Notes: generated by a model not told the origin, from the letters alone. Shown: positions 22,561-34,151, counted from the first letter of the stretch. The stretch is DNA of 64,000 nucleotides from Salminus brasiliensis (GCF_030463535.1 NC_132888.1:33403269-33467268), one strand, 5' to 3'. A program made the numbers and translations.

Positions 22561-22689
22561 GCCCATCTGGAGAGTTTGATGAAGAGTGTATGCGCATGTG
22601 TGTGTGTATGTGTACAGCACCATGACAGACAGTTAAAAACTTAAGACTTTGGGTACGTTTCTGTGTGCATCTCTCTTGACACAATCCTG

Positions 22690-23400
22690 TGCAAAAATCT
22701 GAGGCAGCCATGAAACATACAGTGGAGAATTTGAAATTATCCCACCCCCTTAGGTTTCTGCTGTTTGAAATAAACCAATCGAATAAAAACAATTTAAACA
22801 AAACTTATATAACAATTTGACTTTTCCCAAATTCAGCACTGTTAATGACTACTGCATTTTCAGAATTATTCAACCCCTTCATGACAAGCATCTTTAGTAC
22901 TTAGCAGAGCACCCTTTTGCTGTAATGACCTGCTGCAAACATGATGCATAGCAAAGTTCAAGTATTGAGAAACCCTAGGAGAAAACTTGCTGGCCTTATG
23001 TGAGGAAGCAGAAACTTGGACATCATTGTACCTTTCAGCAGGACAATGATCTCAAGTACACGTCAGAGTCCGCCAAGGCTTGGAGTCAGAAGAAGTCTTG
23101 GAGGATTCCAAAGTGGTCTTTTCAGTCACACAACTTGAACCCAGTAGAAAATTTTTGGTGGGATTTGAAGGCCGTTTCAGCACGCACACTTAAGAATATT
23201 AGTGAACTGGAGGTGACTGCCAATAAGCAGTTCCTCAGGAACGCTGGCAAAAGCTGGTGTCCGGCTATGCATGGCTTTGCATGTTGCCCGACTCTGACGT
23301 ATACCTAAGATCATTGTCCTGCTGAAAGTTTCAAGCTTCAGCTTCCTCACAGAAGGTGTGAGGTTTTTTACGAGGATTTCTCGATACTTCAACTTTGGAT
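22690..23400 (-). pseudogene. Tc1-type transposon relic with an inverted transposase segment
   Basis: On the plus strand 23000-23270 encodes a degenerate Tc1 DDE-domain fragment: FQQDND, KAWSQKKSW, SFQSHNLNPVENFWWDLK, ISELEV. The flanks read on the minus strand. At 23350-23308 they repeat the stretch around FQQDND (CTTTCAGCAGGACAATGATC matches 23032-23051). At 22965-22690 they give the end and 3' tail of a related element, including GCTATGCATCATGTTTGCAG. Either the middle of one minus-strand copy was inverted or two copies overlap head to head. No intact transposase remains. Confidence 0.65.
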
Positions 23401-23998
23401 ACTATTAGTATAAAATAATGTATACTATACTTTTTATATATACTATACTGCAGTATCTAATACATATTTAAAATATGTTTACTTATTCACTTGAGACTCA
23501 AGCAGAGATCTCATTGTGTGGTCTGTGTAGACTATAGGCTTCCACTGGGACATGTTAGAATTGTATTTATTTTGTGTTCTTTTGTGTATTCGGGCCAGTT
23601 TTTATAGAGCTTAATAATGCAGTGTTTAGGTCAGGCTACTATGCAAAACACTGATACCTGGCTGTTTCCAAATACTTCACTGCATCATCCTTTTCTGGAT
23701 TTTTTCTGATTCGAAAAAAAGATTGATCTGAGATCACATTTACCCCCATTCTGATGGTTAATGTGAACATCACTGAAGCTGCTGGCTCGTATGTGCATAA
23801 TTCTCTGCAGTGCACTTCTGCCACACAATTGGTTGATTCAATGTAGTTTAATTGTTCACAGTGTATATTATTACCAATATGTCACTTGTGTTTAGGACAG
23901 GCATAACATCTCTGGATGTTGCCTTGCCAAACCTCAAATGAACATGCATCAGAATATATAGATATTTTTGTTCTTTCATTTAATTTTATTTGATGTAG

Positions 23999-24001
<3 letters not shown>
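23401..24001. other. Intronic noncoding, nothing recognised
   Basis: AT-rich without assigned repeats. Confidence 0.4.

Positions 24002-24046
<45 letters not shown>
24002..24046. repeat. (AT)n microsatellite
   Basis: About 22 alternating AT units. Confidence 0.97.
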
Positions 24047-24048
<2 letters not shown>

Positions 24049-24470
24049 CAATAATTATTTGATGAGCTTCTGGTAACTATTGGGGCTAATTTGTATTTTG
24101 TGCTAGAGAATCATCAGCTGTTTCCTAAGCAGAAAAAAAACACAGTTGCTTGTTTGAGACAGTAGGAGAGAGAAGTGCAGCGAGAAGTGTGTGGTAAAGC
24201 ATCATTTCCATTTACAGCTAACCTAACAATGATTCGATTTCATTAAGATTAGGTTATTTAATGAGTTAGTGTCTCGTAAACATCAATATTTAATTTATAG
24301 ATTATTCATTTACACAGTAAAAAGAAGACATAGGGCATCCTTTTACTGAATTTTATTATAATAACTAAAATTGCTGCGGTTAAATTCCCACCATGCCTTT
24401 TACACCCCTATTGTATGTTTGTTTCTGCCTTGTGGCCACCTGTTCATTGCCTCCAGATCTCACTCGTGCA

Positions 24471-24472
<2 letters not shown>
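24047..24472. other. Intronic noncoding
   Basis: AT-rich; no feature. Confidence 0.4.

Positions 24473-24520
<48 letters not shown>
24473..24520. repeat. (CA)n microsatellite
   Basis: About 23 units; it forms an inverted pair with the TG tract at 24744-24775. Confidence 0.97.
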
Positions 24521-24522
<2 letters not shown>

Positions 24523-24741
24523 AAACTCTTCTGCTCTCTCTTGTGCTCTCTCTAGGGGATAGACAGTCAAGTGTGTGCAGCACTGGAAAGTCTAGGCCTG
24601 GAGAGGTTGGAGGTGGTGATTGTAGTTTGTCTGTGTGTGTGTGTGCGCGCGTTTTGTGTATGTGTCTTCAGAGGATGTGTGGGTGGTGGGGTGTCAAGGG
24701 CCTTTTGTGCACCTTTTGAGTTTTAGACGTGGCTGGAGATT

Positions 24742-24743
<2 letters not shown>

Positions 24744-24775
<32 letters not shown>
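24744..24775. repeat. (TG)n microsatellite
   Basis: About 16 units. The nearby ORFs at 24393-24719 and 24750-25073 are driven by these tracts and by CT-rich sequence. Confidence 0.97.
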
Positions 24776-24778
<3 letters not shown>

Positions 24779-25419
24779 TGCTTGGAGATTAAGAGTGTAT
24801 TTGAATAGAAGTGAAGGATTAGAGTTCCTCAGTCTGCCTGTCTCCATCCACTCTCTCTCTCTGGCCTTCTGTCTGTCACTCCTGCGTTGTCATTCTTCCT
24901 CAGAAATATTCATCCGTACTCTCCTCCCTTATTCTTCTCCTCCGATATATTCCTCCTCTCTGTCTACCCACTTTTCAGCAACAGAAAGGAGGTTTAATCC
25001 CTGTCTCAGGGAGACAGTGTTTCTGTCCTCACACACACATACACACTCACACACACATCTTGCATTCTTATGAAACCATTCACGTTTCATCATGAGAGGG
25101 AAAACGAGAGCAAAAGGTAAACAAAAAATGTTTTACCGCAAAAATGTAGATACAGTTCTTTTCAGAATTATGCTTCTTTTACAGAGATAATGTAGTTGAC
25201 GTGATGGAAGCTTATACCTCGGCTATAAAGATAGGGCAAGATACTGCATCTCAAAATCATCACACACTTGACTCAAACGTTTTTACTAAGTAAATTCAAA
25301 TAGACTTGCACATGTAGTTTACTGGGACAAAGTGCATTAGTGTGAGGCTACATTATTCCTGGAAGCTCCAGTGCACACTACAAAAAGTAAACTTTAGACA
25401 CCAAACTACCTGTGGGGTA
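24776..25419. other. Intronic noncoding
   Basis: CT-rich to 25000, a short CA run (25029-25056), then AT-rich with no assigned feature. Confidence 0.4.
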
Positions 25420-25790
25420 AGGGGATAATATGTCATTTTAATGCATATCATCCCTGTTGGAACAGAAGCAGCAAAGTGGCAACAGGAAAAGATTCCATAT
25501 TCCATCATTTGGAAATAAATTTTGCGCTTCTTTGTGGTCTATCCATCATGAAATTGAGACACAATGTAAAGAACTGCCAAATTATGTCAAAATGTGAAAA
25601 ATTTGGAGATTTGGAGCAAAAATGGAAATACAAGGTTTTTGAATATGGGTTTTTGATGGCCAGTTTTAAATGTGTAGACCAGAATGAGGCATTGTAGTCT
25701 GCCTTTACAAACAGCTGTGATATTAAAATCATTTTATATATTTCTGAGACAACATGCGTTTGAATTTGCATTACTGAAAACTTTAGAACA
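25420..25790. repeat. Possible interspersed repeat, unclassified
   Basis: GAGATTTGGAGCAAAAATGG and ATATATTTCTGAGACAAC look like words of an interspersed fish repeat, but no second copy is evident in the window. Overlapping ORFs on both strands lack domains. Confidence 0.25.
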
Positions 25791-26379
25791 GTAAAGTATG
25801 TGTAGGTGTGTGTACATATGGGTGCTAAAAATGCATGTAAGCCAGCAGCAGTTCCACATTCCTGTTGCTTGGACAGAGAGTGAGGGGTGTTTGAATTTAA
25901 TCATTCAAATCTACCCCCACAGAGCTTTTTAACCAGGTGTACACCCACTACTTAAATAAAGAATCACACACTCTCAAACCTAATAGGGTCCCACAGAGAT
26001 ACCCCTCTTACCTGCCATTGTGCCAAACACACACAAGCACACTTTCCTCTACTAAAGAACGTCTCAACAGAGCTGCCATTGCTAACTTGCTTCCCCACCC
26101 TGCGGAGACAGATAAAAGAGTCAGAGAAATGTGTGTGTGTAGGTGTGTATAGTTACATGCGTAGTCGAACATAGACATGTAGGATTTATTTGCGTTATTA
26201 TTAGTATTATTATTATTATTATATTAATAAAATACTGTCAAATCCAGAACAAAATCCAAACTGGATTCATGGTCCAGATTTGAAGACCTGGCCTATAATG
26301 TTCTAGACCTAATTAACATGATTACCATGAACAATATTTCCACTTACAAAAATCATGTGCATAATTCTATCAGTAGTTT
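25791..26379. other. Intronic noncoding
   Basis: Short (ATT)n run at 26197-26220. 25860-26130 is unique-looking but has no strong motif. Confidence 0.4.
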
Positions 26380-26640
26380 ACATTTACATGAAAGGTATTT
26401 ACACATTTGTCTGATGCTCTTATCCAAAGTGTGTCACATTTGAATCATGTTGCACCAGTAGGTGAACATAGCATTAGGACTCTTGCTCAAAGACTCTATT
26501 GGTGTCGTGCTTGCCAGGCCAAAGATTTAAATCCTAGTCATAGTGAGGCTGGGAATCAAACTTGTGATCTCCTGCTGATTGAACTCAGACAGTTAGACAG
26601 TTACGCCACTTTAGAGTCCCTTGTCCATTGACTTCTGTTA
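26380..26640 (-). repeat. Degenerate SINE-like interspersed repeat
   Basis: TTTACATTTACATGAAAGG and TGCTCTTATCCAAAGTGTG are followed by GGGAATCAAACTTGTGATCT. The last resembles a reversed tRNA B-box region, as in a common teleost SINE-like repeat. It is diverged. Confidence 0.5.
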
Positions 26641-26754
26641 GAAGATTATAAAATAATTGTCAGAGCAATTGGTGACAACAGTCATAGCAGGACAAAGGTG
26701 ATGTTAAAAAATAATGTTAGTTCTTGGTAATGGTTACATAATTAGCTCGTGTGG

Positions 26755-26756
<2 letters not shown>

Positions 26757-26806
<50 letters not shown>
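26757..26806. repeat. (CT)n microsatellite
   Basis: About 25 uninterrupted CT units. Confidence 0.97.
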
Positions 26807-26811
<5 letters not shown>

Positions 26812-28248
26812 TCTTGTGTGTGTGTCTCTTACAGGAGCTCATAGCAAAACGCTTTGTGTTTGAGGCTCATTACCAGGTTAAGAACTAAATTGCCAGCAGA
26901 CACATTCATGACCACAGACACACACACACACACAAAGGGCGGTAGTGTGAAGAGTCAGCATTGACAAAATGCAGAAAGTGGAATTTGCTAATGAGGTCTT
27001 GGCATGTGTGTGTATGCGTGTGCACATGTGCACATATGTGTTATTATTCCATAACAGGCTAATACGAGCCACGTTTTTTTTTTTATACGATTCTTTACAA
27101 ACTCGTATGTTGTGCTGCACCCTGAATCTAAACTGTTGAAATGTGCAGGCACGCACACACGGACACTCTCTCTCTCCGTTTCACTTGTTAGCACAGGCCT
27201 ATAAACATTTTTTAGCCAAATGTGAAAAGAATGGGTCTTCTTTATTAACTGTGGGCAGCATGATTTTTTGTGTAAAACCTTCATGCAGCCGTAATTCCAA
27301 AATTATCCACACACACCAAACCAAAAAAAAGCAAACAAAACAAAACTACAAATAATGCACAAAATTAACTGATAAAGTCAAGCAAACTTGGGTCAAACAA
27401 AGAACGTTATGCTGTACTGTTGTATATGCATATGTATATGTTAAGATATTTTAGAAATTTGGGAGTACATTAAAATAACGTTTTAAAATATACTCCTAAT
27501 ATGTGTTTTTGCTGCTTTTTCTTATGGTAAGAACAAAGAAAAAACTGAATGCCTGTAATCTTGTAACTCACTTGGGACTAGAATAAAATGTTTTTTTATA
27601 GAGGTGACTTTTATCATCATGTGTTCTTATAACAACTGAATTAATCCTGAAGATTTATTTGGCAGACTATTTAAAATAAAACAGTATTGATCTGCAATTA
27701 ACACAGCATAATAAAGCATTTGTTTATTGCAGGCTTTGCATCCAGGCATAGTTGTGTGCAATAAGATCAGTGTTGCAGTGATCCAGTATACACATGCATT
27801 TGTATAGCACAACAATAATAATCAGAATCATTTATAATTATGCATAAAGAATCAAAGAATATGATTAACCCACATTGGATTTTGGATAAGATTAACCTAC
27901 AAATCAGTGACTCAGTATCTAGGCAGAATGTCAGTGACAAGTAAATCCATTATTACTAGAAGGACATGTCACTGTTTATATTTACTTCATTGGAGAACAG
28001 ACAGTGCATGCATCATCAGATGAAAGCTCACATTTGACAGTGTTCAGGTACATTAGCGGGAACCCTGTATTGTTTGGTGCATGCATGCACAAAGCATTCA
28101 GCTTTGTGTGTGTCTATACTCCAAAATTGGGCAGTAAGGATATGTCTTATTGGATCTGACAGAGTGTGTATTCTCATGTGTTTTACGTTACTTTGCTTTA
28201 AACTTCTGTGTGGATAGCTCAGACGTGTCAGCCAGTTTACACACACAG

Positions 28249-28251
<3 letters not shown>
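26807..28251. other. Intronic noncoding, nothing recognised
   Basis: Short CA run 26918-26934; otherwise AT-rich. The ORFs at 26878-27284 have no domain. Confidence 0.4.
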
Positions 28252-28289
<38 letters not shown>

Positions 28290-28418
28290 CAACCTAAAGA
28301 GAACGCATGTATGACACTTGTATGTTTTTAAGCATCAGTGAAAACTACAGGGTGTTGGAAAGAAAGGCTGGAAAGCAGTGAATACTGCAGTTTATCATGA
28401 AGAAACTGCTTTTGAGTT

Positions 28419-28459
<41 letters not shown>

Positions 28460-28570
28460 ATGGGCAAAACAACGATAAAGGATGTGTTCCATAGAATGAG
28501 GGTCCAGAATGCAAGAAACAGAGACGAAAAGGTTAAAAAAAGAAAGAGAAAGGAATGAAGGAAGAAAGAA

Positions 28571-28613
<43 letters not shown>
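28252..28613. repeat. Cluster of three (GA)n microsatellites
   Basis: GA tracts at 28254-28286, 28423-28456 and 28573-28612, all purine on the plus strand, separated by unique sequence. Confidence 0.95.
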
Positions 28614-28686
28614 ATCACATTTTCTGGGAGGCAGCAGGTAGTTGGAGAGAGACTTTGTCTCTGGCCCTCCTCCTGGATAATGAGTT

Positions 28687-28687
<1 letters not shown>

Positions 28688-28718
<31 letters not shown>

Positions 28719-28910
28719 TCCCTAGTCGCCTCCCTATGCCCGGCCATGTCGGCACTAATCCATCATGCAGGATTTGGCTGTGCTGTCCATGGGCTGTGTT
28801 GTTTGGGCTGATGGAGCAGGGCAGGGAGAGCCTTCTGAAGTCCTAACACATTAGCATCTGTCCACTAGCTAATGCACAAACACACACACATACACACACA
28901 CACACACTTC
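28688..28910. repeat. Two (CA)n microsatellites with a unique segment between
   Basis: CA at 28690-28719 and, interrupted, at 28875-28908. The intervening sequence (28720-28860) is unique and GC-balanced. Confidence 0.9.
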
Positions 28911-29014
28911 TGTGCAAGAGCCCTACCACCCTCCAGCCAGGAAAGGATAGAAAGGAAGAAAGATGTGGAAACGGAACGGAGAAAGACGGAACGACAAGAT
29001 GCAAAGAAACATTA

Positions 29015-29310
29015 TATATTCAAATGTTTGTGGACACCACTTCTAATAAAGGCATTCAGCTACTTTAAGTTGCACCCATTGCTGACACAGATGTGCAAAT
29101 TTGCACACACATAGCTTGTCTGGTCACTAGAGTGACCTAACTAAGAACTAAGTATTGCCAATGGTATAGGAGACTAAACATGGAACACCATGTCTATGCC
29201 CGGCATAGGCTAGAGGGGTATAAAGCCCCCTGAGCATTGAGCTGTGGAGCAGTGGAACTGTGATCACTGGAATACTGGTGTTAAATCCAATGCTTTTGTC
29301 CACATAGTGT
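29015..29310. mobile_element. MITE-like DNA repeat, copy C
   Basis: Has CAAATGTTTGTGGACACCAC, GGCATTCAGCTACTTTAAGT, AGGCTAGAGGGGTATAAAGC, GAGCTGTGGAGCAGTGGAAC and CAATGCTTTTGTCCACATAG TGTAG in the same order as copy A. The distal half of copy A is absent, and the end at TAGTGTAG mirrors the ACACTA start. Confidence 0.65.
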
Positions 29311-29628
29311 AGAAAAAGTGAATCAGGAAAGATACTGAATTAGACAAAAAATAGAATGGCACATAAGATGTAAAGAAAGAGTAAACGCAAAAAGTAGTGA
29401 GGGAGAGAGAGTAAAAGAGAGTGTCTTTCGCAAAGTGGTGGTAAAACAAGACTGATTGAGCCGTAAAGAATAAAGAGAGATAAACCGAAAAGTCCCTCCA
29501 CAAGAACTGTGTGTGTATGTGTGTGTGTGTGTGTGACAGAAACACAGAGAGCTCCAGGGTTTCTCTGTGAAAAGAAGGCCAGAGCACATCCATCTTCTCT
29601 CGTCTGCTGATTGTTCTCTCTCTTTTTT

Positions 29629-29633
<5 letters not shown>
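29311..29633. other. Intronic noncoding, GA-rich
   Basis: Imperfect purine-rich sequence with a TG run at 29509-29534. It supports long minus-strand ORFs (to 30061) that are low complexity. Confidence 0.5.

Positions 29634-29677
<44 letters not shown>
29634..29677. repeat. (CT)n microsatellite
   Basis: About 22 units. On the minus strand it gives the Arg-Glu run of the 265-residue ORF, which is therefore not a gene. Confidence 0.97.
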
Positions 29678-29684
<7 letters not shown>

Positions 29685-29880
29685 CCATGGTGACTCCTAA
29701 TGACAGCTATTGTGATCTTTTTAAAGTAGCGGGGGGAAGCCGCCCCATTGGCCCAAGAGCCTGATTGACAGCAGGATTCCGGCCAACTGCCACCCAGGAA
29801 ACACCACCATAAATCATCAGCGTTGGCTACTTCCTGTAAAGCTACCACTGCCTGCAGGGGACAAAAAAAGACCCTTTGTG
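29685..29880. promoter_or_regulatory. Candidate conserved noncoding element with a PBX-MEIS site
   Basis: Unique, GC-balanced block next to a CT tract. It contains TGATTGACAG (29762-29771), a PBX-MEIS decamer, a CCATTGG word (29746-29752) and AAATCATCAGCGTTGGC. Enhancer role is inferred. Confidence 0.38.
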
Positions 29881-30089
29881 TTTTTTTCCCCTCATTTTTG
29901 TTGGGGGTAGTGAGAAGGTTTAGGAGAGTTTGGGATGGCATGCCAGCCACCCAGCCTGACACACACACATGCACACACATGCACATATAGTCCAGTCCCA
30001 TTCCCATTAGACAGGCAAAAGTTGAAAGAGTAAGAGAAAGAATGAGAGAGAGAAGTTCCACTTTCTGCTCCGCAGACCCCTAGTGTATA

Positions 30090-30720
30090 CATATAACCCA
30101 AAAGTCTGGAGATTGACGTGGCCAGTCTTAAACCTTCCACTTTCTCCCACAGATGAAGACCTTTGTGGTTTGGGCTGTGTGTTTTGGGCAATTGTTCTGC
30201 TGCATGATGATCCTTTCTTTCCACGTACTTTGGCATTTCCGTCATTTTGGTAGATGGTAATCCTGATCTCACAAATCCATACAACGTGTTCCAGAAATTT
30301 TGAGGCTCATCTCTGCATGTCTTTGTAAATTCCTATCTGGCTTTCTGATTCTTAGTGCAGATGAGTGGTTTGCATCTTATGGAATGGTCTCTATTTTATT
30401 GCTCTCTTTGAGTGATGGACTGTGAAACATTCACCCCCTGCCCTGTGGAAGTTGTTGATGATGTCACTAACTGCTTTGTTTTTTTACTGCTCTCACAATG
30501 TTTCTGTCATCAACTGCTGTTGTTTTCCTTGGCTGACTTGTTCAATGTCTAGTTGTTAGTACTCCAGTGGTTTCTTTTAGATTAGTTGTATTGACAATCC
30601 AGTTGTAGTGGCTATGTCTAATGCTTGTGCACTGGATCTGATTTGATCTCTTTTCTTGCGTCTCTTCATGGTGGTTTATCATTTTTAACAATGAATTTAG
30701 AATCCCAGAGCCAGAAACCC
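30090..30720 (-). repeat. DNA-transposon-derived interspersed repeat, unclassified
   Basis: Contains CTGCTGTTGTTTTCCTTGGC, TGACTTGTTCAATGTCTAGT, ACTCCAGTGGTTTCTTTTAG, TGTCTAATGCTTGTGCACTG and CTTCATGGTGGTTTATC. I recognise these as words of a repeat that recurs in many fish genomes. The minus strand is probably the original sense strand. No intact frame remains. Confidence 0.5.
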
Positions 30721-31851
30721 AATAGTAGCCAATCAGTACACTGTCTTCAATTTACAGCAATAACATAAGAAATTACCTTGCAATTCTTTGTCATACTACT
30801 TATATAAATATTCTATAAATTATATATACAATTGCTTGTATAAGCTTAATACTAATTCCATAGCCCCAGCAGCCAAAAAGAAATAGCCACCATTTCATTC
30901 TTAAGAATTCAAACATGCATCTTTGATTTGAAAAACACTTAAAGTCAGCCATCCCGTTAATGCATGTTGAGTCTTCTGGGTCTTGATCAGTGGGGTTTAC
31001 TGTGTTTTTATGGACATTGGGCCCAGCAAGGGGCTTAGAGAGTGCAGAGAGAGGAGCATGACCCCACAGTGACACCGCATCAGGGACTGCAAACAACAGT
31101 ATGTAAAACAGAGCAGTTTGGTTAACAAATGTGTTATATTTAAGCGGCAGTGTTTTCTTTTATTAACTCATTAATTTATTTATTTAATTTATGAAACTTA
31201 TTAATTATTAAATACGAAAACATTAGTTTTCTCTTAAGCTAATTTTAGTAAAATAATGAAATAAAATATTCTGGAATACACCAACATTTTCTAATTGTCA
31301 CATATGTGCCATCCATGTATAAATAATTTCACTGGAGCAACACAGTTGATAACAAGTCAGCATTATAATGCTACCAATATGAATACTAATGCTGTGTTAG
31401 TAAAGCAGGTGGTGCACTTCAACAAAGCTTTAAAGTAAAACAGCGTTATTTTGTGACCAGATTTGAGCATGTATGATGCGGTAGGCATTGTGTGTTCTAA
31501 GATGTTCCCTGACTGCAATTGGTCTTAATTACCACTTCATTTGTATTGAGACCTCCCCCTGAGTGCAGTGGGTCATAATCACCACGACATCCCCCAACTG
31601 TGATTGGTTCACATCCCACAGCACAGATTAAAACTGAATGAGGAAGATGGACACTGAGTTGGATTTCATTTAGTTCTTTTGCTGATTCAAAGTTAGAGAT
31701 ACTGATACTGAAAGAACAAAGTATACAGACGTCTGCACATCTGTAGCTTTGGCTGAGGAATTTGTGAGAGCATTCTGTAAAATGTTTAGAAGTTCTGGAA
31801 CAGCACATAGATTGGACGAAGCGTAGTCATGTGACTGTATTATGCAACTAT
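30721..31851. other. Intronic noncoding, AT-rich
   Basis: Nothing recognised. A near-repeat (CCCTGACTGCAATTGGTCTT AATTACCAC / CCCTGAGTGCAGTGGGTCAT AATCACCAC) sits at 31506-31534 and 31558-31586. Confidence 0.4.
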
Positions 31852-32035
31852 TTCAGTTCAGTTCAAATTTATTTATATAGTGCTTTTCACAACGAATGTT
31901 GTCACAAAGCAGCTTTACAGAGGGTCAGAGCCTCTTTTGAGCAGGCCCAGAACGACAGTGGCAAGGAAAAACTCCCTTAGACTGAGAGGAAGAAAAATTG
32001 AGAAAAAAAAGACTCAAAAAGGGAACCAATGCCGA
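31852..32035. repeat. Interspersed fish repeat, best-preserved copy (GACAGTGGCAAGG family)
   Basis: TTTATTTATATAGTGCTTTT, GTTGTCACAAAGCAGCTTTA, GACAGTGGCAAGGAAAAACT and AAGACTCAAAAAGGGAACC occur in the order of a very common teleost interspersed repeat. Related fragments lie at 7480-7640 and 38785-38960. Confidence 0.7.
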
Positions 32036-32671
32036 ATGGCATGAGAAATGACAGAACAACATGAATAAAAATTTGATTGCAGTGAATTAAGAGCTGTGGC
32101 AAATGTGACGGTACTAATGCCCCCTGGCAGTGTTAAAATAATACTGAAATCTTCTTTAAATGAAGCATTTGGGAAAGACTTGTGCAGTTTATACTTTTGT
32201 GCTGGAACCCAGCACTATTTTTTTAGCCTTTCTCTGAAAAGACTAAAGACTTTTAGTGTTGTACTGTTTAGTACATAATATTCCTCACAGCATTAGAGGC
32301 CAAATGACCTTTCTGAGGGAAAGACTTCAGTGTGGTTGTGGACTCATCGTATGAAAGAGGTTTCAGCAACAACCCAGACTTATGCGTGTGTGTGTTTTTT
32401 GGAGGGGCTTGGGGAGTCCATCTTTCTGTTTTCACTTGCTCTTTCGTTCTCTCTCTCTGTTTTTCTTTTTCCGCCACTGTGTCAGTTGGAGAACTACAGA
32501 CCTGTTTTCTTTTTCGGTGAAAGAAGGGAAATGAGCGACAGAGGGAGAGAGGTGTATGTTGGAGGGGGTGGGGGAGTAGTAGTAGGTGGGAGGGGTTTGA
32601 TGTGACCCTGGAGAGGGCCGGACATGAAATCTTTGACACCTCTGTAAATCTGGGTGTCCTGTCTCGAACCC
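32036..32671. other. Intronic noncoding
   Basis: No family recognised. A G-rich patch at 32563-32597 is the only compositional feature. Confidence 0.4.

Positions 32672-32702
<31 letters not shown>
32672..32702. repeat. (TG)n microsatellite
   Basis: About 15 units, producing the His-Thr ORFs on the minus strand. Confidence 0.95.
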
Positions 32703-32706
<4 letters not shown>

Positions 32707-32799
32707 GTGTAGCACAAGTGTCAGCCATCCGCGAGAGGAAAACATTCCTGTGTGGTTCTCACACACATCCAAGAGGTTTGCTCTGAAAACAAGCTTTTT

Positions 32800-33030
32800 C
32801 CTAAAATCTTTCTCTCTCACTCTCTCTTTCTTTCTCTCTCACTCTTTCTAACTCTTGTACTCTCTCTCTCTCTTTTGCTCTCTCTCTCTTTCTGTTTCCA
32901 CATTGTCCTCTTGAAAGTTTTCATTGTGTTCTCTGTGGGTGCAGATGATGATGAAGTGGGTCTTGACTTTAGGTCGTTATTCCCATCTCTCTATTTTAAC
33001 ATCTCCCTCTCTCTCGTTTTTGCTCTCTCT
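32800..33030. repeat. Imperfect CT-rich low-complexity tract
   Basis: CTCT/TTTC-rich sequence with interruptions; its ORFs are Ser/Leu low complexity. Confidence 0.8.
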
Positions 33031-33759
33031 CACTCATATAATCTTCAGGTCCCATACTAGGTTCCCATACTTAATTTTTGTTGTAAAGTTACAGCAGTTA
33101 CAGGTCTTTTAAGGTATTCAATTTAAATTATTAAAACGATAGGATACCATAATAAGAAACTGTGCATAAAAACTAAACATTCCAAAAAATCCATTCGTTT
33201 TTTTTTCTTACCATGTATCACTCCAATTGTAGTCAATTTCGTTTCCACCCAAGAAAGTGCATGTCTCTCTGGGACTTTTGGCCATGCATAGCTGTGGTGT
33301 CACAGGAATAGGATCAGCAATGTCCCAATGATTGGGACAACCACTCGGGAGCCCTACAAGAAGTCTAATTACACCTGCTAACTTCCTCATGACTGGTTGA
33401 AACCTTTTTGTAACCTTGAAACCATCATTTGTTTTTCGTTACTCATTTAAACAACTTTTAGTCAATACAATGACATGTTACTATTGTGCTTGCAGTACAG
33501 AAAATGTGCAGTAATAATTATCCACTTCCAATAGTTGACACAAGTTCAGCTTGTATTTCTGTGAGACCACAACTGTCTAAGTAGGAAGGCCTCCCACTCA
33601 TCAGTGAACACATTCTGACAAAACGTACTGCATCACATATATACAGTAAGTACTAATACACCTAACTAACTTTACCCAGCATATCACAGTGTCCCCACAC
33701 ACAAATTCACTACATGCAAGCCCCTTAGATTATTTGGGAACTTGACTATTCCTTTCTCA
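33031..33759. other. Intronic noncoding, nothing recognised
   Basis: AT-rich unique-looking sequence. Confidence 0.4.
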
Positions 33760-34010
33760 TGAGTAGCCTGAACACACTGGCCACATTAACCAGATTTTTC
33801 ACCCAAATGGAAGTGTGTGCTGTCACAAGGCTGTCGGCCCTGACGATCTGCTGTCCAATCAGTCAACAGCAGCCCATCGCCCCCGCAAATAGGCCTGTCA
33901 CTCTCCCCCGTCGGCACGGTAACGGATGGCCTGTTGTTAACGGGGAGAGGGCGGGTCCAGGGCGTAGAGGTCTAGAAAGGGGTGATGAGTGCACTGCCCA
34001 ATCAGGTGCG
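33760..34010. promoter_or_regulatory. Candidate GC-balanced noncoding block
   Basis: Repeat-free, with CGGCACGGTAACGGATGGCC and TGTTGTTAACGGGGAG (33911-33946). The ORF over it lacks a domain. Low confidence. Confidence 0.22.
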
Positions 34011-34012
34011 TC

Positions 34013-34102
34013 TCACACACACACATACACACACACATGCACACACTATCCCATTCCCATTAAATCTCCCTGCAGCCAACTGAGACACAAATAAATCCAT
34101 CC

Positions 34103-34151
<49 letters not shown>
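34013..34151. repeat. Inverted (CA)n and (TG)n microsatellite pair
   Basis: Interrupted CA at 34013-34047 and TG at 34104-34151, about 56 bp apart and complementary, so able to form a hairpin. Confidence 0.9.

Noticed and set aside
28252..28613. CRISPR-like array of regularly spaced repeats
   Set aside because: The spaced units are plain GA microsatellites in a vertebrate intron.
29264..30061. 265-residue minus-strand open frame, the longest in the window
   Set aside because: It crosses a (CT)n tract giving an Arg-Glu run, a TG tract and a MITE end, with no domain and low-complexity composition; not a gene.
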